DNA of 64,000 nt from Palsa-506 sp963836355 (GCA_963836355.1 CAWIJO010000007.1:496001-560000), one strand, 5' to 3'. Shown: positions 1 through 8,136, numbered from the stretch's first letter. Notes: generated by a model from the letters alone, not told the origin. Numbers and translations: made by a program.

Positions 1-806
1 ATCTTGTCCTCACCGACCCAGAACAGCAGCTCGCCCATGGCCCTGGCGAAGAACTTCGGCCTGGCGTGCATGAGCGCGCCGATGACCACCGACAGGCCCG
101 CGTACACGTTCGGCTCCTGCGTCGCCATGTAGCAGAAGTCATCGATGCGCGGCAGCCCGACGTGCTCGACGATGAAGTTCAGGCCCTGGAAGTCGGTGGC
201 GGCGTGGTCCACGTCGGCCACGTCGAACGCGTCCTTGTCCAGCGGCCAGATCGTCGGGCCCTTGTGCACGTGGATGTTCTTGATCCCGAGTTCCTGGCAA
301 GCCTCCAGGTACCGGTAAGCGCCGGGGTCGGTCAGCTTCCAGCCGCGCGATCCGTTGTTCCACTCGGCGGTGTAGAGCTTGACGCCCTTAGAGCCATAGG
401 TCTCCACGTTACGCTTGAGCGTCTCCAGGCCCAGGTCCCCGTCGCGGGGGTCCCAGCGGGTGTTGTACTCGAACATGCCCGGGTGCTTCTTGCCCATCTC
501 GGCGTTGCGCTCGGTGGTGTTGAAGCCCTCGGCGTACCACTCCTTCAGGTACGTCGGCTGGAACACGGCATGGTCCACGTGGCCGTCCTCGAATACGTCC
601 TTCATCAGGTCGTCTTCCGAGTACTTCTGGAAGTGCTCGATGCTCCAGTGGGTCTCCGGCGGGCCGAGGCCCTGGTAAGCGTGGAAGCACTCGATCCAGC
701 CCTTGGCGTACTGCTCGGCGCCCGGCACCCAGTTATCCGGGGCGGCGTTCCAGTAATGCATATGACTATCGACAACGAAGTACTTCTCGCCATCCTTCTC
801 GTACAC
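1..806 (-). CDS. Amidohydrolase-family protein (partial, C-terminus outside the window)
   Basis: The reading frame starts with GTG at 806, preceded by a strong GAGGAGG ribosome site, and stays open to the window edge (about 268 residues seen). The N-terminus reads VVDSHMHYW, the metal-binding HxH of the amidohydrolase-2 (TIM-barrel) family, and later blocks (WDPRDGD, HVHKGPT, FIVEHVGLP) match the same family. Such a gene commonly sits just downstream of actinobacterial propane/acetone monooxygenase genes. Here it follows the coupling-protein gene on the same strand after a 134-bp gap, so it is probably the last visible gene of that operon. Its substrate is unknown; a hydrolytic step on an oxidised product is only inference. 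Confidence 0.85.
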   Translation of the reverse strand, partial: MYEKDGEKYFVVDSHMHYWNAAPDNWVPGAEQYAKGWIECFHAYQGLGPPETHWSIEHFQKYSEDDLMKDVFEDGHVDHAVFQPTYLKEWYAEGFNTTERNAEMGKKHPGMFEYNTRWDPRDGDLGLETLKRNVETYGSKGVKLYTAEWNNGSRGWKLTDPGAYRYLEACQELGIKNIHVHKGPTIWPLDKDAFDVADVDHAATDFQGLNFIVEHVGLPRIDDFCYMATQEPNVYAGLSVVIGALMHARPKFFARAMGELLFWVGEDK

Positions 807-940
807 AGATGCCTCCTCGTGGGCCGGACAGTATCAATAATTTGGTCAATGGCGTTACGGCGGCGGGCCCAGCAAGGCCGCCGGTCCCAGCGGAAATCAC
901 TGGTTCCAGCAGACCGCGCTGGGCCGCGCTACCGCAAGGC

Positions 941-1309
941 CTAACTGGCGGTGAGATCGAAGTCGATGTACTCGGCCGCGTCCTCAGGGTTCGCGAACAT
1001 GATCGTCCGGTCGTCCTCGTGGATCATTCGGCCGTAGTGCGTCGACATGTTCTCCTCGAACTCGGCGGCGTCGAAGTAACCTGGTTCCTCGCCGAGCGCC
1101 TCGGATACCTCGTCGTAGACGACGTCCATCCGCCGGACCGCGTCGACCCGGATCATCGACGGCAGCGGCGTCACCGTCACGTTGGACTCGGTGCTCATGA
1201 CCTGGGCCACCACTGCGCCGACCTGATTATTCATCAGCGTGAATCCGCACATGTTGGATGCCGTGCTGTCGGACTTGAACGGGCTTTCCGCCGTCGTGAA
1301 GGTGGTCAT
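941..1309 (-). CDS. prmD: Diiron monooxygenase coupling (effector) protein, MmoB/DmpM family
   Basis: A 122-aa cofactor-free regulatory protein of soluble diiron monooxygenases; it binds the hydroxylase and tunes electron transfer and substrate access. The sequence has the family blocks NNQVGAVVAQVM near residue 27 and a VTVTPLPSMIRVDA strand, followed by the EALGE segment. The ATG at 1309 overlaps the stop of the beta-subunit gene (ATGA), so it is translationally coupled and is the fourth gene of the alpha-reductase-beta-coupling order typical of prmABCD/mimABCD. The open frame extends far upstream, but that part is antisense-like shadow inside the beta gene. In mim nomenclature this would be mimD. 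Confidence 0.93.
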   Translation of the reverse strand: MTTFTTAESPFKSDSTASNMCGFTLMNNQVGAVVAQVMSTESNVTVTPLPSMIRVDAVRRMDVVYDEVSEALGEEPGYFDAAEFEENMSTHYGRMIHEDDRTIMFANPEDAAEYIDFDLTAS

Positions 1310-2475
1310 TGCGCCAGCTCCTTCGGGGTTTCCAGACGCAGATCGGACAAGATGCCCCGGAACCGGTGCTTGGCGGCGTCCAGGCCATCCTCGAAACGAG
1401 GGGGCTTCGCATCTGGCTGCGACCAGAGCGGCTGCAGCCCGCGCGCGGCTGCGATGGCCCTCGGCACCCAGTCCGACAGCCACTGCTGCAGCAGCGCCTT
1501 GTTGTGATCGGCGAACTCGCGGTCGGCGGTCAGCAGCTCGAACATCGCGATGGTGTACCGCAGGTCCCGCTCGGCGAAGTCGTACTCCTCCGCGCCGATC
1601 ACCGTCGGCGTGACGAAGTCGCCGTTGCGCGGCGCGGCCTGCTGCACCAGCTGGCTGCGGAACAGCTCGCCGACCAGCGGCTCGAAGATGACATTCGCCG
1701 CGAAGATCGCCTCGCACCAGTCGTCGATGGCGGTCAGCCGCTCGGCGGTCTCCCGCACGCCCTGCCAGGCGGGGTCGTTGTTCCACGTCTCCACGTGCGC
1801 GGCACCGTCGAAGCCGGCGATTTCCTCGCTCAGGGTCAGGTTGTAGAGCGCGAGGTCCTGGGCCGCCCGGATCCGGTGCATGGAGTTCACCGAGATCGCG
1901 TTGTTGTGCATGTTGGTCGGCGCCCGCCGGTTCGCGTTCGCGTACAGGTAGAGCCCGAGCCCGTGGTCGACATGCATCCAGGCGCCGACGTTCCGCTCCA
2001 CGAAGCGCACCCAGTTCGGGTTCCACTGCTCGAAGGCCTTGGCCGCCCTGGCCGCGTCGACGTTCTGGTTGAGCTGCCGCACCACGTTGGAGTTGTAGCG
2101 GTAGAACGTGAGCTCCCACTCTTCGTTCGGATCGCGGAACTCGTGCCAGCCGAGCGCGGGCCAGTCGTAGCCCTTGCCGCCGGAGCCGGGGAAGCGCTCG
2201 GGCTCTGGCCGGTCAGTTCCCCAGGCCTTGAGCGCCGTCCAGTCCAGCGGGTAGCCGCCGCGGCCGTCCGAGAAGCCGTACAGCCAGCCCTGGGCGAGGT
2301 AGTGCCGCGGGTCCGGCTGAACCTCAACCGTCACGTCCTCATAGTGAGACTGCTTGCGCTTCTTCGGCGTGTAGTAGTTGAACCTGCGCGCGCCCGAGTC
2401 AGGAAACTCCTTGGCCCCCGCCTCCGCGTCGGTGAAGACGGGCTTGGGCAAACTGCGTTCTTCTGAGGTTGTCAT
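1306..2475 (-). CDS. prmC: Propane/acetone-type monooxygenase hydroxylase beta (small) subunit
   Basis: A 389-aa ferritin-like beta subunit that pairs with the alpha subunit in the (alpha-beta)2 hydroxylase; it has no diiron site of its own. Recognisable stretches include RRFNYYTPKKRKQSHYEDVT near residue 31, YLAQGWLYGFSDGRGGYPLDWT and FEQWNPNWVRFVERNVGAW. Length and block order fit PrmC/MimC proteins. It starts with ATG at 2475, 88 bp after the reductase gene, and ends overlapping the coupling-protein start. In mim nomenclature it would be mimC. Expression is expected to follow the alpha gene as one transcript. Confidence 0.93.
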   Translation of the reverse strand: MTTSEERSLPKPVFTDAEAGAKEFPDSGARRFNYYTPKKRKQSHYEDVTVEVQPDPRHYLAQGWLYGFSDGRGGYPLDWTALKAWGTDRPEPERFPGSGGKGYDWPALGWHEFRDPNEEWELTFYRYNSNVVRQLNQNVDAARAAKAFEQWNPNWVRFVERNVGAWMHVDHGLGLYLYANANRRAPTNMHNNAISVNSMHRIRAAQDLALYNLTLSEEIAGFDGAAHVETWNNDPAWQGVRETAERLTAIDDWCEAIFAANVIFEPLVGELFRSQLVQQAAPRNGDFVTPTVIGAEEYDFAERDLRYTIAMFELLTADREFADHNKALLQQWLSDWVPRAIAAARGLQPLWSQPDAKPPRFEDGLDAAKHRFRGILSDLRLETPKELAQ

Positions 2476-2563
2476 CAGATCTCTCTCTCACCTTCGAGTC
2501 CCGCCGATGTCGCCACCGGGTGAGCCGCCAGTCGAGCTGGATTTGTCTGCCGCCTCCTCACTG

Positions 2564-3604
2564 CTACGGGTCAGCGGTTGTGGTGAACTTGTCGTAGTAG
2601 ATGCGTTTCTCCTCCACCCCCAAGGCGCCGAGCAGCGGCAGCGCGGCCTCCACCATCGGCGGCGGACCGCAAACGTAGGCATGTGTGCCCTTCAGGCCGC
2701 TGGTCAGCCGCTTGACCACGTCGGTGATCAGCCCGGTCTCGCCGTCCCAGCCATCCCCGTCGGCCGGCTCCGACAATGCGGGGACGAATTTGAAGCCGGG
2801 GAGTCTTTCCTCCAGGTCGCGCAACTCCTGCTCGAAGCAAAGGTCCTTGCGCCCGCGGGCCCCGTAAAAATATGTGGCCTTTCGCTCGATTCCCCGCTCA
2901 GCCATCGAGCGGAGGAGCGAGAGTATCGGAGCCATGCCGGCCCCGCCGCCCACGAAGATCAGCTCCGTTTCGAAGCCCTCGCGCAGCGTGAACACCCCGA
3001 ACGGGCCGGTCAGCTCGAGCCGGTCGCCGACGGCGAGCCGGGTGTCCAGGAAGTGCGAGAACAGCCCGTCGGGATAGATCTTGATGACGAATTCCAGCAG
3101 GCCGCCATCCCGGCTAGTGGTGTTCGCCATCGAGAACGAGCGGGTCTCATCGGTGCCGGGAACCTTGATGTCGACATACTGACCCGGGAAGAACCTGATC
3201 TCCTCCGGTTCCACCAGGCGCAGTACCAGGTGCCGCAGGTCGTGCGTGACTGGCTCGTTGGAGACGACCTCCGCCACTGCCTCCTGAATTGGCAGCCCGG
3301 ACCGGATCATGTCCTCGTCGAAGTTGAGCAGCTCGATCGTCAGGTCCTCGTACGGGTGCGCCCGGCACAGCAGCGTGAAGCCTTCCTCTTTCTCGTAGTC
3401 GGGCAGCGCGAACGTGGAGTACTTGTCGAGCTCGATCTCCTCGCCGTCGAGCACGAAGGACTTGCAGGCCGAGCACTGGCCCTCCTTGCAGCCGTGCATG
3501 AGCATGATGCCCTGCTCGGCGGCGGCCCGCAGGATCGTCTGATCCTCGTCGACCTCAATCTCGATGCCGACCGGCTCGAACCGCACGACATGCTTGTCGG
3601 CCAT
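2564..3604 (-). CDS. prmB: Monooxygenase NADH reductase component (2Fe-2S/FAD)
   Basis: The electron-transfer component passes electrons from NADH through FAD and a plant-type 2Fe-2S cluster to the diiron hydroxylase. An N-terminal ferredoxin domain carries the cluster cysteines C39, C44, C47 and C80 (CKEGQCSAC then LLC). The FAD domain has RSFSMAN, and the NAD domain has GGGAGMAP and YVCGPPPM. I chose the ATG at 3604 (MADKHVV) because GAGGGAG lies 5 bases upstream; an in-frame start 15 bases further upstream is possible but has no good ribosome site. The predicted protein is 346 aa, the normal length for PrmB/MimB. A 122-bp gap with a large stem-loop separates it from the alpha-subunit gene. 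Confidence 0.94.
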   Translation of the reverse strand: MADKHVVRFEPVGIEIEVDEDQTILRAAAEQGIMLMHGCKEGQCSACKSFVLDGEEIELDKYSTFALPDYEKEEGFTLLCRAHPYEDLTIELLNFDEDMIRSGLPIQEAVAEVVSNEPVTHDLRHLVLRLVEPEEIRFFPGQYVDIKVPGTDETRSFSMANTTSRDGGLLEFVIKIYPDGLFSHFLDTRLAVGDRLELTGPFGVFTLREGFETELIFVGGGAGMAPILSLLRSMAERGIERKATYFYGARGRKDLCFEQELRDLEERLPGFKFVPALSEPADGDGWDGETGLITDVVKRLTSGLKGTHAYVCGPPPMVEAALPLLGALGVEEKRIYYDKFTTTADP

Positions 3605-3657
3605 GGCTCCCTCGCGCACTTGGCTAAATCTGTGCCCGGTGACAGTCGGTGAAAAGG

Positions 3658-3710
3658 ACGAGCAGGGACGGGAGGCCAGGGCCGGGCCGCTGGCCCCCCT
3701 CCCTGCTCGT
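3658..3710 (-). terminator. Intercistronic stem-loop between alpha-subunit and reductase genes
   Basis: Perfect 11-bp outer arms lie at 3658-3668 and 3700-3710, with an inner GGCCAG/CTGGCC pairing at 3674-3679 and 3690-3695. The structure sits in the only long gap inside the operon, with no clear T-run after it. It may act as a partial terminator or as an mRNA 3'-end stabiliser for the upstream alpha-subunit message; either role is inference. Confidence 0.6.
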
Positions 3711-3726
3711 TAACTCAGCTGCGCGT

Positions 3727-5379
3727 TCAGTCCTGCGCGGGTGCCGGGCGGCCGGCCGGGCCACCGCGGATGTAGTCCGCGTGGAACGCCGTCCGCTCCT
3801 CCGGCGACATCTCGTTCAGGATCACGTTCGGGCTCAGCACCGGGCCCATCCGGCGCAGGTGGTCCAGCGTCCACATCTTCTTCGGGTCGAGGTTCAGATG
3901 CGGCTGCGCTGTCATCGTCTTGCCGTCATCACGCACGTAGCCCATGTCGGAGACCACGTCGGCCCAGTTCCAGCCGTGGTACAGGGTCTCCCACTCGCGC
4001 TTGCCGATGAGCTGGCCCATGTTCGGGGTTTCCCGGCCCTGGTAGGTCGGGCGGAACGCGGTCACGTCGGTCCAGCGGCATTCCTCGTGGCAGTAGGTGC
4101 GGACCTGGCCTTCGACCTCGTCCATCACCATGTCCTCGCGGACCAGGCAGGGGACCATGCAGGTCCAGCACCGGTGCGGGTACGCGTAGTCGACGTTCTC
4201 CGCGACGATCGGGTGGTGTCCGTTCGGCACCGACAGCCGGTTGTAGTTCTCCCACCACTTACCGTACTTGTCGTACCAGCCCGGGTACTTGTACTCGAAC
4301 CACTCGAAGTCCTTGTCGGTCATCGGGTCGATCCGCCAGTAGTTGGCGAGCCAGCCGGTGGCGAAGAACTGCGCGACCTCGTGCACGTAGCCCTTGTTCC
4401 AGATCTGGTTCCAGGCTTCCTCGATCAGGTCATGCGGGATGACCAGGCCGTACTTCTCCAGCGGCACGAGGTAGCTGCGGTAGTAGTCGTCGTAGATCCA
4501 GCGGCGCCACATCTCGGCGTAGGACTCGCGGTCCTTGCGGCGGTCCTTGGTGCCGTACTCGATGAACGTGCCGATGGCCGCGTCGACGACCCGGTGGTTG
4601 TTCCACCAGGCGTAGCGCAGGTCGCGCTCGAGCAGCTGGTGGTTGCCCTCGTCGGACAGCGCCATCAGCAGCGTGGCGTACCCGTTGCTGATGTGCCTGG
4701 ACTCGTCCGACTGGACCGAGTGGAACACCGTCGGCAGCAGGTAGTCGCCATTCGCCGCGGCCTCGGCCGGCATGGCCACGAACAGCGTGTTGGTGAACGC
4801 CGTCTCGGCCACGATGGTCAGGTAGATGCTCGCCGCGGTGATCGCGTCGCCGGTGATGAAGCCCTCGGCGAACTGACGGCCGATCGTGCCGCAGTAGTCG
4901 TTGTGGAAGTTCCGCAGGCTGTTGTTGAAGCCCGCCGGGTCGATGTAGTTGTTCATGTACAGGCGCTTGAGGTTCTGCTGGATCGTCGAGTGCCTGACCT
5001 CGTCGATCATCTGGATCGCCTGGCCATTGTGCAGCTCGGGGTTGGGCACCGTGCGGAACAGCAGCGGCATCGCCCGCGCCGCGGAGACTTCGGGCAGCGG
5101 GATGATGGACAGGAACAGCTTCTGCCATTCCAGCCAACGCTCCTGCACCTGGCGGAACATGTTGCCGCGGATCGCGCCGTCGGCTGCTCCGTAGACCCGG
5201 TGGTCCTTCTCTTCCTGCATCGGGAAGTACGAGCGCAGGACCTGCTTCAGCGGGTCCTTCTTCTGTGACTTCTCGAACGTGTAGTCCGTGCCGTACTGCG
5301 ATACCGGCTCGTGGTACTGCGGCTCCCAGGACAGTTCCTGGATCTTCTGGTGCGCCTTGGCCACGCTCTGGCGACTCAT
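3727..5379 (-). CDS. prmA: Propane/acetone-type monooxygenase hydroxylase alpha (large) subunit
   Basis: A 550-aa catalytic subunit of a soluble diiron monooxygenase (propane/acetone/phenol-oxidising PrmA/MimA group). The carboxylate-bridged diiron ligands are all visible: E97, E127-VR-H130, E192 and E226-SR-H229. The spacings 30, 65 and 34 equal those of methane monooxygenase E114/E144/E209/E243. The zinc-like HRCWTCMVPC segment after residue 400 and the YLVPLEKYGL block also match the group. The ATG at 5379 has GAGGGAG 5 bases upstream. It is the first gene of the operon; an inverted-repeat operator candidate lies about 160 bp upstream. The natural substrate cannot be read from sequence. 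Activity in mycobacterial relatives needs a dedicated GroEL-like chaperonin, which is not in this window. Confidence 0.95.
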   Translation of the reverse strand: MSRQSVAKAHQKIQELSWEPQYHEPVSQYGTDYTFEKSQKKDPLKQVLRSYFPMQEEKDHRVYGAADGAIRGNMFRQVQERWLEWQKLFLSIIPLPEVSAARAMPLLFRTVPNPELHNGQAIQMIDEVRHSTIQQNLKRLYMNNYIDPAGFNNSLRNFHNDYCGTIGRQFAEGFITGDAITAASIYLTIVAETAFTNTLFVAMPAEAAANGDYLLPTVFHSVQSDESRHISNGYATLLMALSDEGNHQLLERDLRYAWWNNHRVVDAAIGTFIEYGTKDRRKDRESYAEMWRRWIYDDYYRSYLVPLEKYGLVIPHDLIEEAWNQIWNKGYVHEVAQFFATGWLANYWRIDPMTDKDFEWFEYKYPGWYDKYGKWWENYNRLSVPNGHHPIVAENVDYAYPHRCWTCMVPCLVREDMVMDEVEGQVRTYCHEECRWTDVTAFRPTYQGRETPNMGQLIGKREWETLYHGWNWADVVSDMGYVRDDGKTMTAQPHLNLDPKKMWTLDHLRRMGPVLSPNVILNEMSPEERTAFHADYIRGGPAGRPAPAQD

Positions 5380-5535
5380 TCCACTCCCTCACCCTTCACT
5401 CGGGTCGGCTGAGACAGCCCGCCTGCAGCCATTGCCTTCTCCGGCGACGGCCCCTCACCTCGCCGGCCGGACGCGTGTCTCCGCGCCCGAAATTCCTCTT
5501 TGGCTGATGAGAACCCCGTTCGCGGCGTCTGGCGC

Positions 5536-5550
5536 TCTCAACATGAGACA
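5536..5550. promoter_or_regulatory. Inverted-repeat operator candidate upstream of the monooxygenase operon
   Basis: TCTCA-ACA-TGAGA forms a perfect 5-bp inverted repeat with a 3-bp spacer, followed by CA. The same 15 bases recur exactly at 6004-6018 and a close variant lies at 8137-8147. Its position about 160 bp upstream of the alpha-subunit start fits enhancer-like binding by the neighbouring AcoR/MimR-type activator (inference). Confidence 0.65.
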
Positions 5551-5608
5551 GCTTTGGCCGGTCCGGCAAAGTTCAGGTCAAGATCGGCCGACATGGGCCA
5601 GTGGCTGG

Positions 5609-5935
5609 TCAGTTTTCACCGAAGACGGCGGTCCTGATCTGTGCTAGATGCTGCTGGACGTTCTGCGAAACCTGGCGGTTGCCTTCCGGCGCCGGCTGGA
5701 TGCCGAGCGCCTCGAGCAGTTGCGCCGCCGGTGCGCCCGGGTCACCAGTCCCGCCGAGGATGGGGTGTAGTCCCTCGTCGGCCAGGTGGTGAAAGACGAG
5801 ATTGACGATGCTCCAGGGGTTGTAAGTCTCCTCGTGTTGCTCGCCGTGGCCCTGATTCTGCTGCTGGTCCTGCTGCTTCTGCTGCTGGTCCTGCTGCCTC
5901 CGCTGCTGGTCCTGCGGCTCATCGGGGCGGTTCAT
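5609..5935 (-). CDS. Glutamine-rich 108-aa protein of unknown function in the monooxygenase locus
   Basis: I do not recognise this protein. The start is set by an AGGAGGTGCACG leader before ATG 5935, an excellent ribosome site; an in-frame start 84 bases upstream lacks one. Residues 1-40 are a hydrophilic linker of repeated D-Q-Q-Q/R/K units. The remainder is a compact, probably helical domain (NPWSIVNLVFHHLADEGLHP, then a GDPGAPAAQLLEALGI turn and QNVQQHLAQIRTAVFG). It lies on the same strand as and upstream of the monooxygenase operon, with an operator copy on each side, so co-regulation is likely. Possible roles are an assembly factor or accessory subunit, but nothing in the sequence shows this. 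Confidence 0.8.
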   Translation of the reverse strand: MNRPDEPQDQQRRQQDQQQKQQDQQQNQGHGEQHEETYNPWSIVNLVFHHLADEGLHPILGGTGDPGAPAAQLLEALGIQPAPEGNRQVSQNVQQHLAQIRTAVFGEN

Positions 5936-6003
5936 CGTGCACCTCCTGGCTGGCTGTGGGACGCAGACTGGGGCATCAAATGGCGCCATGAGCAAGAAAG
6001 CGG

Positions 6004-6018
6004 TCTCAACATGAGACA
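6004..6018. promoter_or_regulatory. Second operator copy, in the divergent region between the regulator and the small gene
   Basis: Exact repeat of the 15 bases at 5536-5550; with the flanking G at 6003 the arms extend to 6 bp (GTCTCA-ACA-TGAGAC, 6003-6017). It lies 69 bp upstream of the 108-aa gene and 109 bp upstream of the activator gene, so it could serve both promoters and allow autoregulation. Confidence 0.65.
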
Positions 6019-6126
6019 CATACCTGCAACGTCGTGCTTATCTTGAGAAGACGACGCAACCCTCAAGAACCACCCGCGGCCGGGGCCCGGCCTGCGTGAG
6101 CGGTACCGGGAAGCAGGGAGGCGCCC

Positions 6127-8001
6127 ATGCCACCAGCAGCATCCCAGCCACCTGACGTGACTGGTCGTGGCCGACTAGCCAGGACCCGGGACCGGATGCT
6201 GGCCGGTGGTGACCGGCTGGCCAAGACCCGGGAGCGGTTCCTCACCGCCGAGCAGATCGAACCGGATCAGGTCCGCGACACGATCCTGGCCTCGTGGTGG
6301 CGGTCCCGGCGCTGGAATGTCGCGGCTGACCATATCGATCTGTCCTACGTTCGCGATCCCGACCTGGACACCCCGCTGACCCGCAGCGCCTTGCCGATAC
6401 TCCGGAACCTCCGCGAGCACCTGGACGGCCAGCCGATCAGCGTTATCCTCACGGACGCCGCCGGCGTGGTGCTGACCCGCCTGGCGGCCGATCATGATCT
6501 TGACCGGCACCTGGACAGCGTCCAGCTTGCGCCGGGTTTCAGCTACGCCGAGGAGTTTGTCGGCACCAACGGGATCGGCACGGCGCTGGAGGGCGGCCGC
6601 CCGATGCACGTGTTCGGCCACGAGCACTATGCGGAGCACCTCGAGGACCTGGCCTGCGCCGGGGTGCCGATCCACCACCCGATCTCCGGCAAGACGGTCG
6701 GCGCCGTGGACCTGACCTGCTGGCGCAAGGACGCCGACGCGCTGCTCATCGCGCTCGCCAAGACCACCGCCGATCAGATAACGCAAGCGCTGCTGACCGG
6801 GAGCGGCGAGCGGGAGTTCGAGCTGCTGCAGGAGTACCTGCGGGCCTGCCGGCGCACCGCTGGAATCGTGCTCGCGCTCAACAACGACCTCGTGATGATG
6901 AACGATTACGCCCGGCAGGTGCTGGATCCCGGCGATCAACTCGTGCTGCTCGGGCAGGCAGCCGAGACGCTGGCCAGCCGGCATCCCGGCACGGTGCTGG
7001 TCGAGTTGCCCACCGGCGTCAGGGCGCGGATTCATTGCCGGCCGGTGCCAGCCGATGGCCAGGGGGCCGGCGGCGTAGTGCACGTCAAGCTGCTTGAGCC
7101 GGGCAGCGCGCTGGCCCAGGAGGCGGGCGCCAGCCTCGGCTCGGCGGCCCGGCTCTTCCTCCCCGGCGTAGTCGGGACAGGGGCGCTGTGGCTGCGCGGC
7201 TGCCACCAGGTGGACTCGGTCTACAGTTCGGGTGAATGGCTCGCGCTGCAAGGCGAGCCGGGCACCGGCAAGCTGGCGGTGATCCGGGCGGTGCACCAGC
7301 GGCGCAGTCCGGCCGGCCGCTTCCGGGTGCTCGACGCAGCGGATGCCGACGGCCCGGAGTGGCTGGCCGGCGCGAGCCGTGAGCTGCTGGAGAGCGTCGG
7401 CAGCCTGGTGATCCGGCACGTCGACCGGCTTAGCGCCCGGCGGCTGCACGCGCTGTCGGCGGCCTTGCAGGATGCGCAAGCCGCCGGTCAGCATGATCCG
7501 CTCTGGGTCGCTGTCACGCTGAGTGAGACCGCCGTGAACGAGACCCCCGTGAACGACGATCTCGCCGAGCTGCTGCGCTTCTTCCCGAGCACCGTGGACC
7601 TTCCGCCGCTCCGCCATCACATCGAGGACTTGCACGAACTCGTGCCGTTCTTCCTGGCGAGGCTCAACTTGCAGGGCAGGCTGAACTGTTCCGCCGAGGC
7701 AATGCAGTTGCTGTTGCGGTCAAACTGGCCGGGCAACACTGAGCAGCTATGGCGGGTGCTGAGACGGGTAGTGCAGCACCGGCGCAGTGGGTCAATCCGA
7801 CCCAGCGATCTGCCGCCAGAATGCTGGACGGTGAGCCGTCGGCTGCTCAGCCCGCTGGAGTCGATGGAGCGCGACGCCATCGTGCAGAGCCTGCTGGACT
7901 ACGAGGGCAACAAGGTGAAGGCGGCCGAGTCGCTGGGGATGTCCCGGGCGACGATTTACCGCAAGATTCACGAATACGGAATCGTCACCCCCGCCAGCTG
8001 A
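6127..8001 (+). CDS. mimR: AcoR/MimR-type GAF-AAA-Fis transcriptional activator
   Basis: A 624-aa protein of the AcoR family that controls mycobacterial-type monooxygenase operons. The order is an N-terminal SWWRSRRW segment, a GAF-like sensor domain (about residues 90-230, with GTNGIGTALEG), a second sensor-like region (about 235-330), a degenerate AAA+ domain and a C-terminal Fis-type helix-turn-helix (NKVKAAESLGMSRATIYRKI). The Walker A motif GEPGTGK is at 376-382, but the Walker B position reads LVIRHVDRL, without the usual DE pair, and no GAFTGA loop is visible. That agrees with actinobacteria generally lacking sigma-54. ATG 6127 has a GGGAGG site. It is divergent from the operon it probably controls. 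Confidence 0.88.
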   Translation: MPPAASQPPDVTGRGRLARTRDRMLAGGDRLAKTRERFLTAEQIEPDQVRDTILASWWRSRRWNVAADHIDLSYVRDPDLDTPLTRSALPILRNLREHLDGQPISVILTDAAGVVLTRLAADHDLDRHLDSVQLAPGFSYAEEFVGTNGIGTALEGGRPMHVFGHEHYAEHLEDLACAGVPIHHPISGKTVGAVDLTCWRKDADALLIALAKTTADQITQALLTGSGEREFELLQEYLRACRRTAGIVLALNNDLVMMNDYARQVLDPGDQLVLLGQAAETLASRHPGTVLVELPTGVRARIHCRPVPADGQGAGGVVHVKLLEPGSALAQEAGASLGSAARLFLPGVVGTGALWLRGCHQVDSVYSSGEWLALQGEPGTGKLAVIRAVHQRRSPAGRFRVLDAADADGPEWLAGASRELLESVGSLVIRHVDRLSARRLHALSAALQDAQAAGQHDPLWVAVTLSETAVNETPVNDDLAELLRFFPSTVDLPPLRHHIEDLHELVPFFLARLNLQGRLNCSAEAMQLLLRSNWPGNTEQLWRVLRRVVQHRRSGSIRPSDLPPECWTVSRRLLSPLESMERDAIVQSLLDYEGNKVKAAESLGMSRATIYRKIHEYGIVTPAS

Positions 8002-8032
8002 GCTAAGACGTCGCCAGCCGAGCTAAGACGTC
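7993..8032. repeat. Two tandem 20-bp units spanning the regulator stop codon
   Basis: Units 7993-8012 and 8013-8032 differ at one base (GCCAGCT versus GCCAGCC start) and share GAGCTAAGACGTC. The stop TGA of the activator gene lies in the first copy. This looks like a simple tandem duplication. Confidence 0.75.
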
Positions 8033-8051
8033 GACGCAGGCCGCGGCCCCG

Positions 8052-8109
8052 TCCATGATCGTGGAGGGTTTTCAGTGCTGCAGCACTGAAAACCCTCCAC
8101 GATCATGGA
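8052..8109. repeat. Perfect 58-bp palindrome (29-bp arms, no loop)
   Basis: Positions 8052-8080 are exactly reverse-complementary to 8081-8109, centred on CTG/CAG. The element sits between the activator and the transporter genes. It could end the activator transcript in either direction, but has no T-run and is longer than an ordinary terminator. A mobile or repetitive extragenic palindrome is the main alternative. Confidence 0.85.
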
Positions 8110-8136
8110 AAGACCCAGCCAGGAATTGCTCATCTA

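Noticed and set aside
941..2119. Extended 392-codon version of the coupling protein
   Set aside because: The extra 270 residues are the beta-subunit gene read in another frame; the short form has the ATGA-coupled start and family length.
3649..5268. Long plus-strand open frame opposite the hydroxylase alpha gene
   Set aside because: It is rich in Val/Arg/His from antisense GC-skewed codons, has no family motifs and lies opposite a well-supported gene.
5380..6126. Sigma-54 (-24/-12) promoter for the monooxygenase operon
   Set aside because: No TGGCAC-N5-TTGC pattern was seen, actinobacteria generally lack this sigma factor, and the activator has no visible GAFTGA loop.
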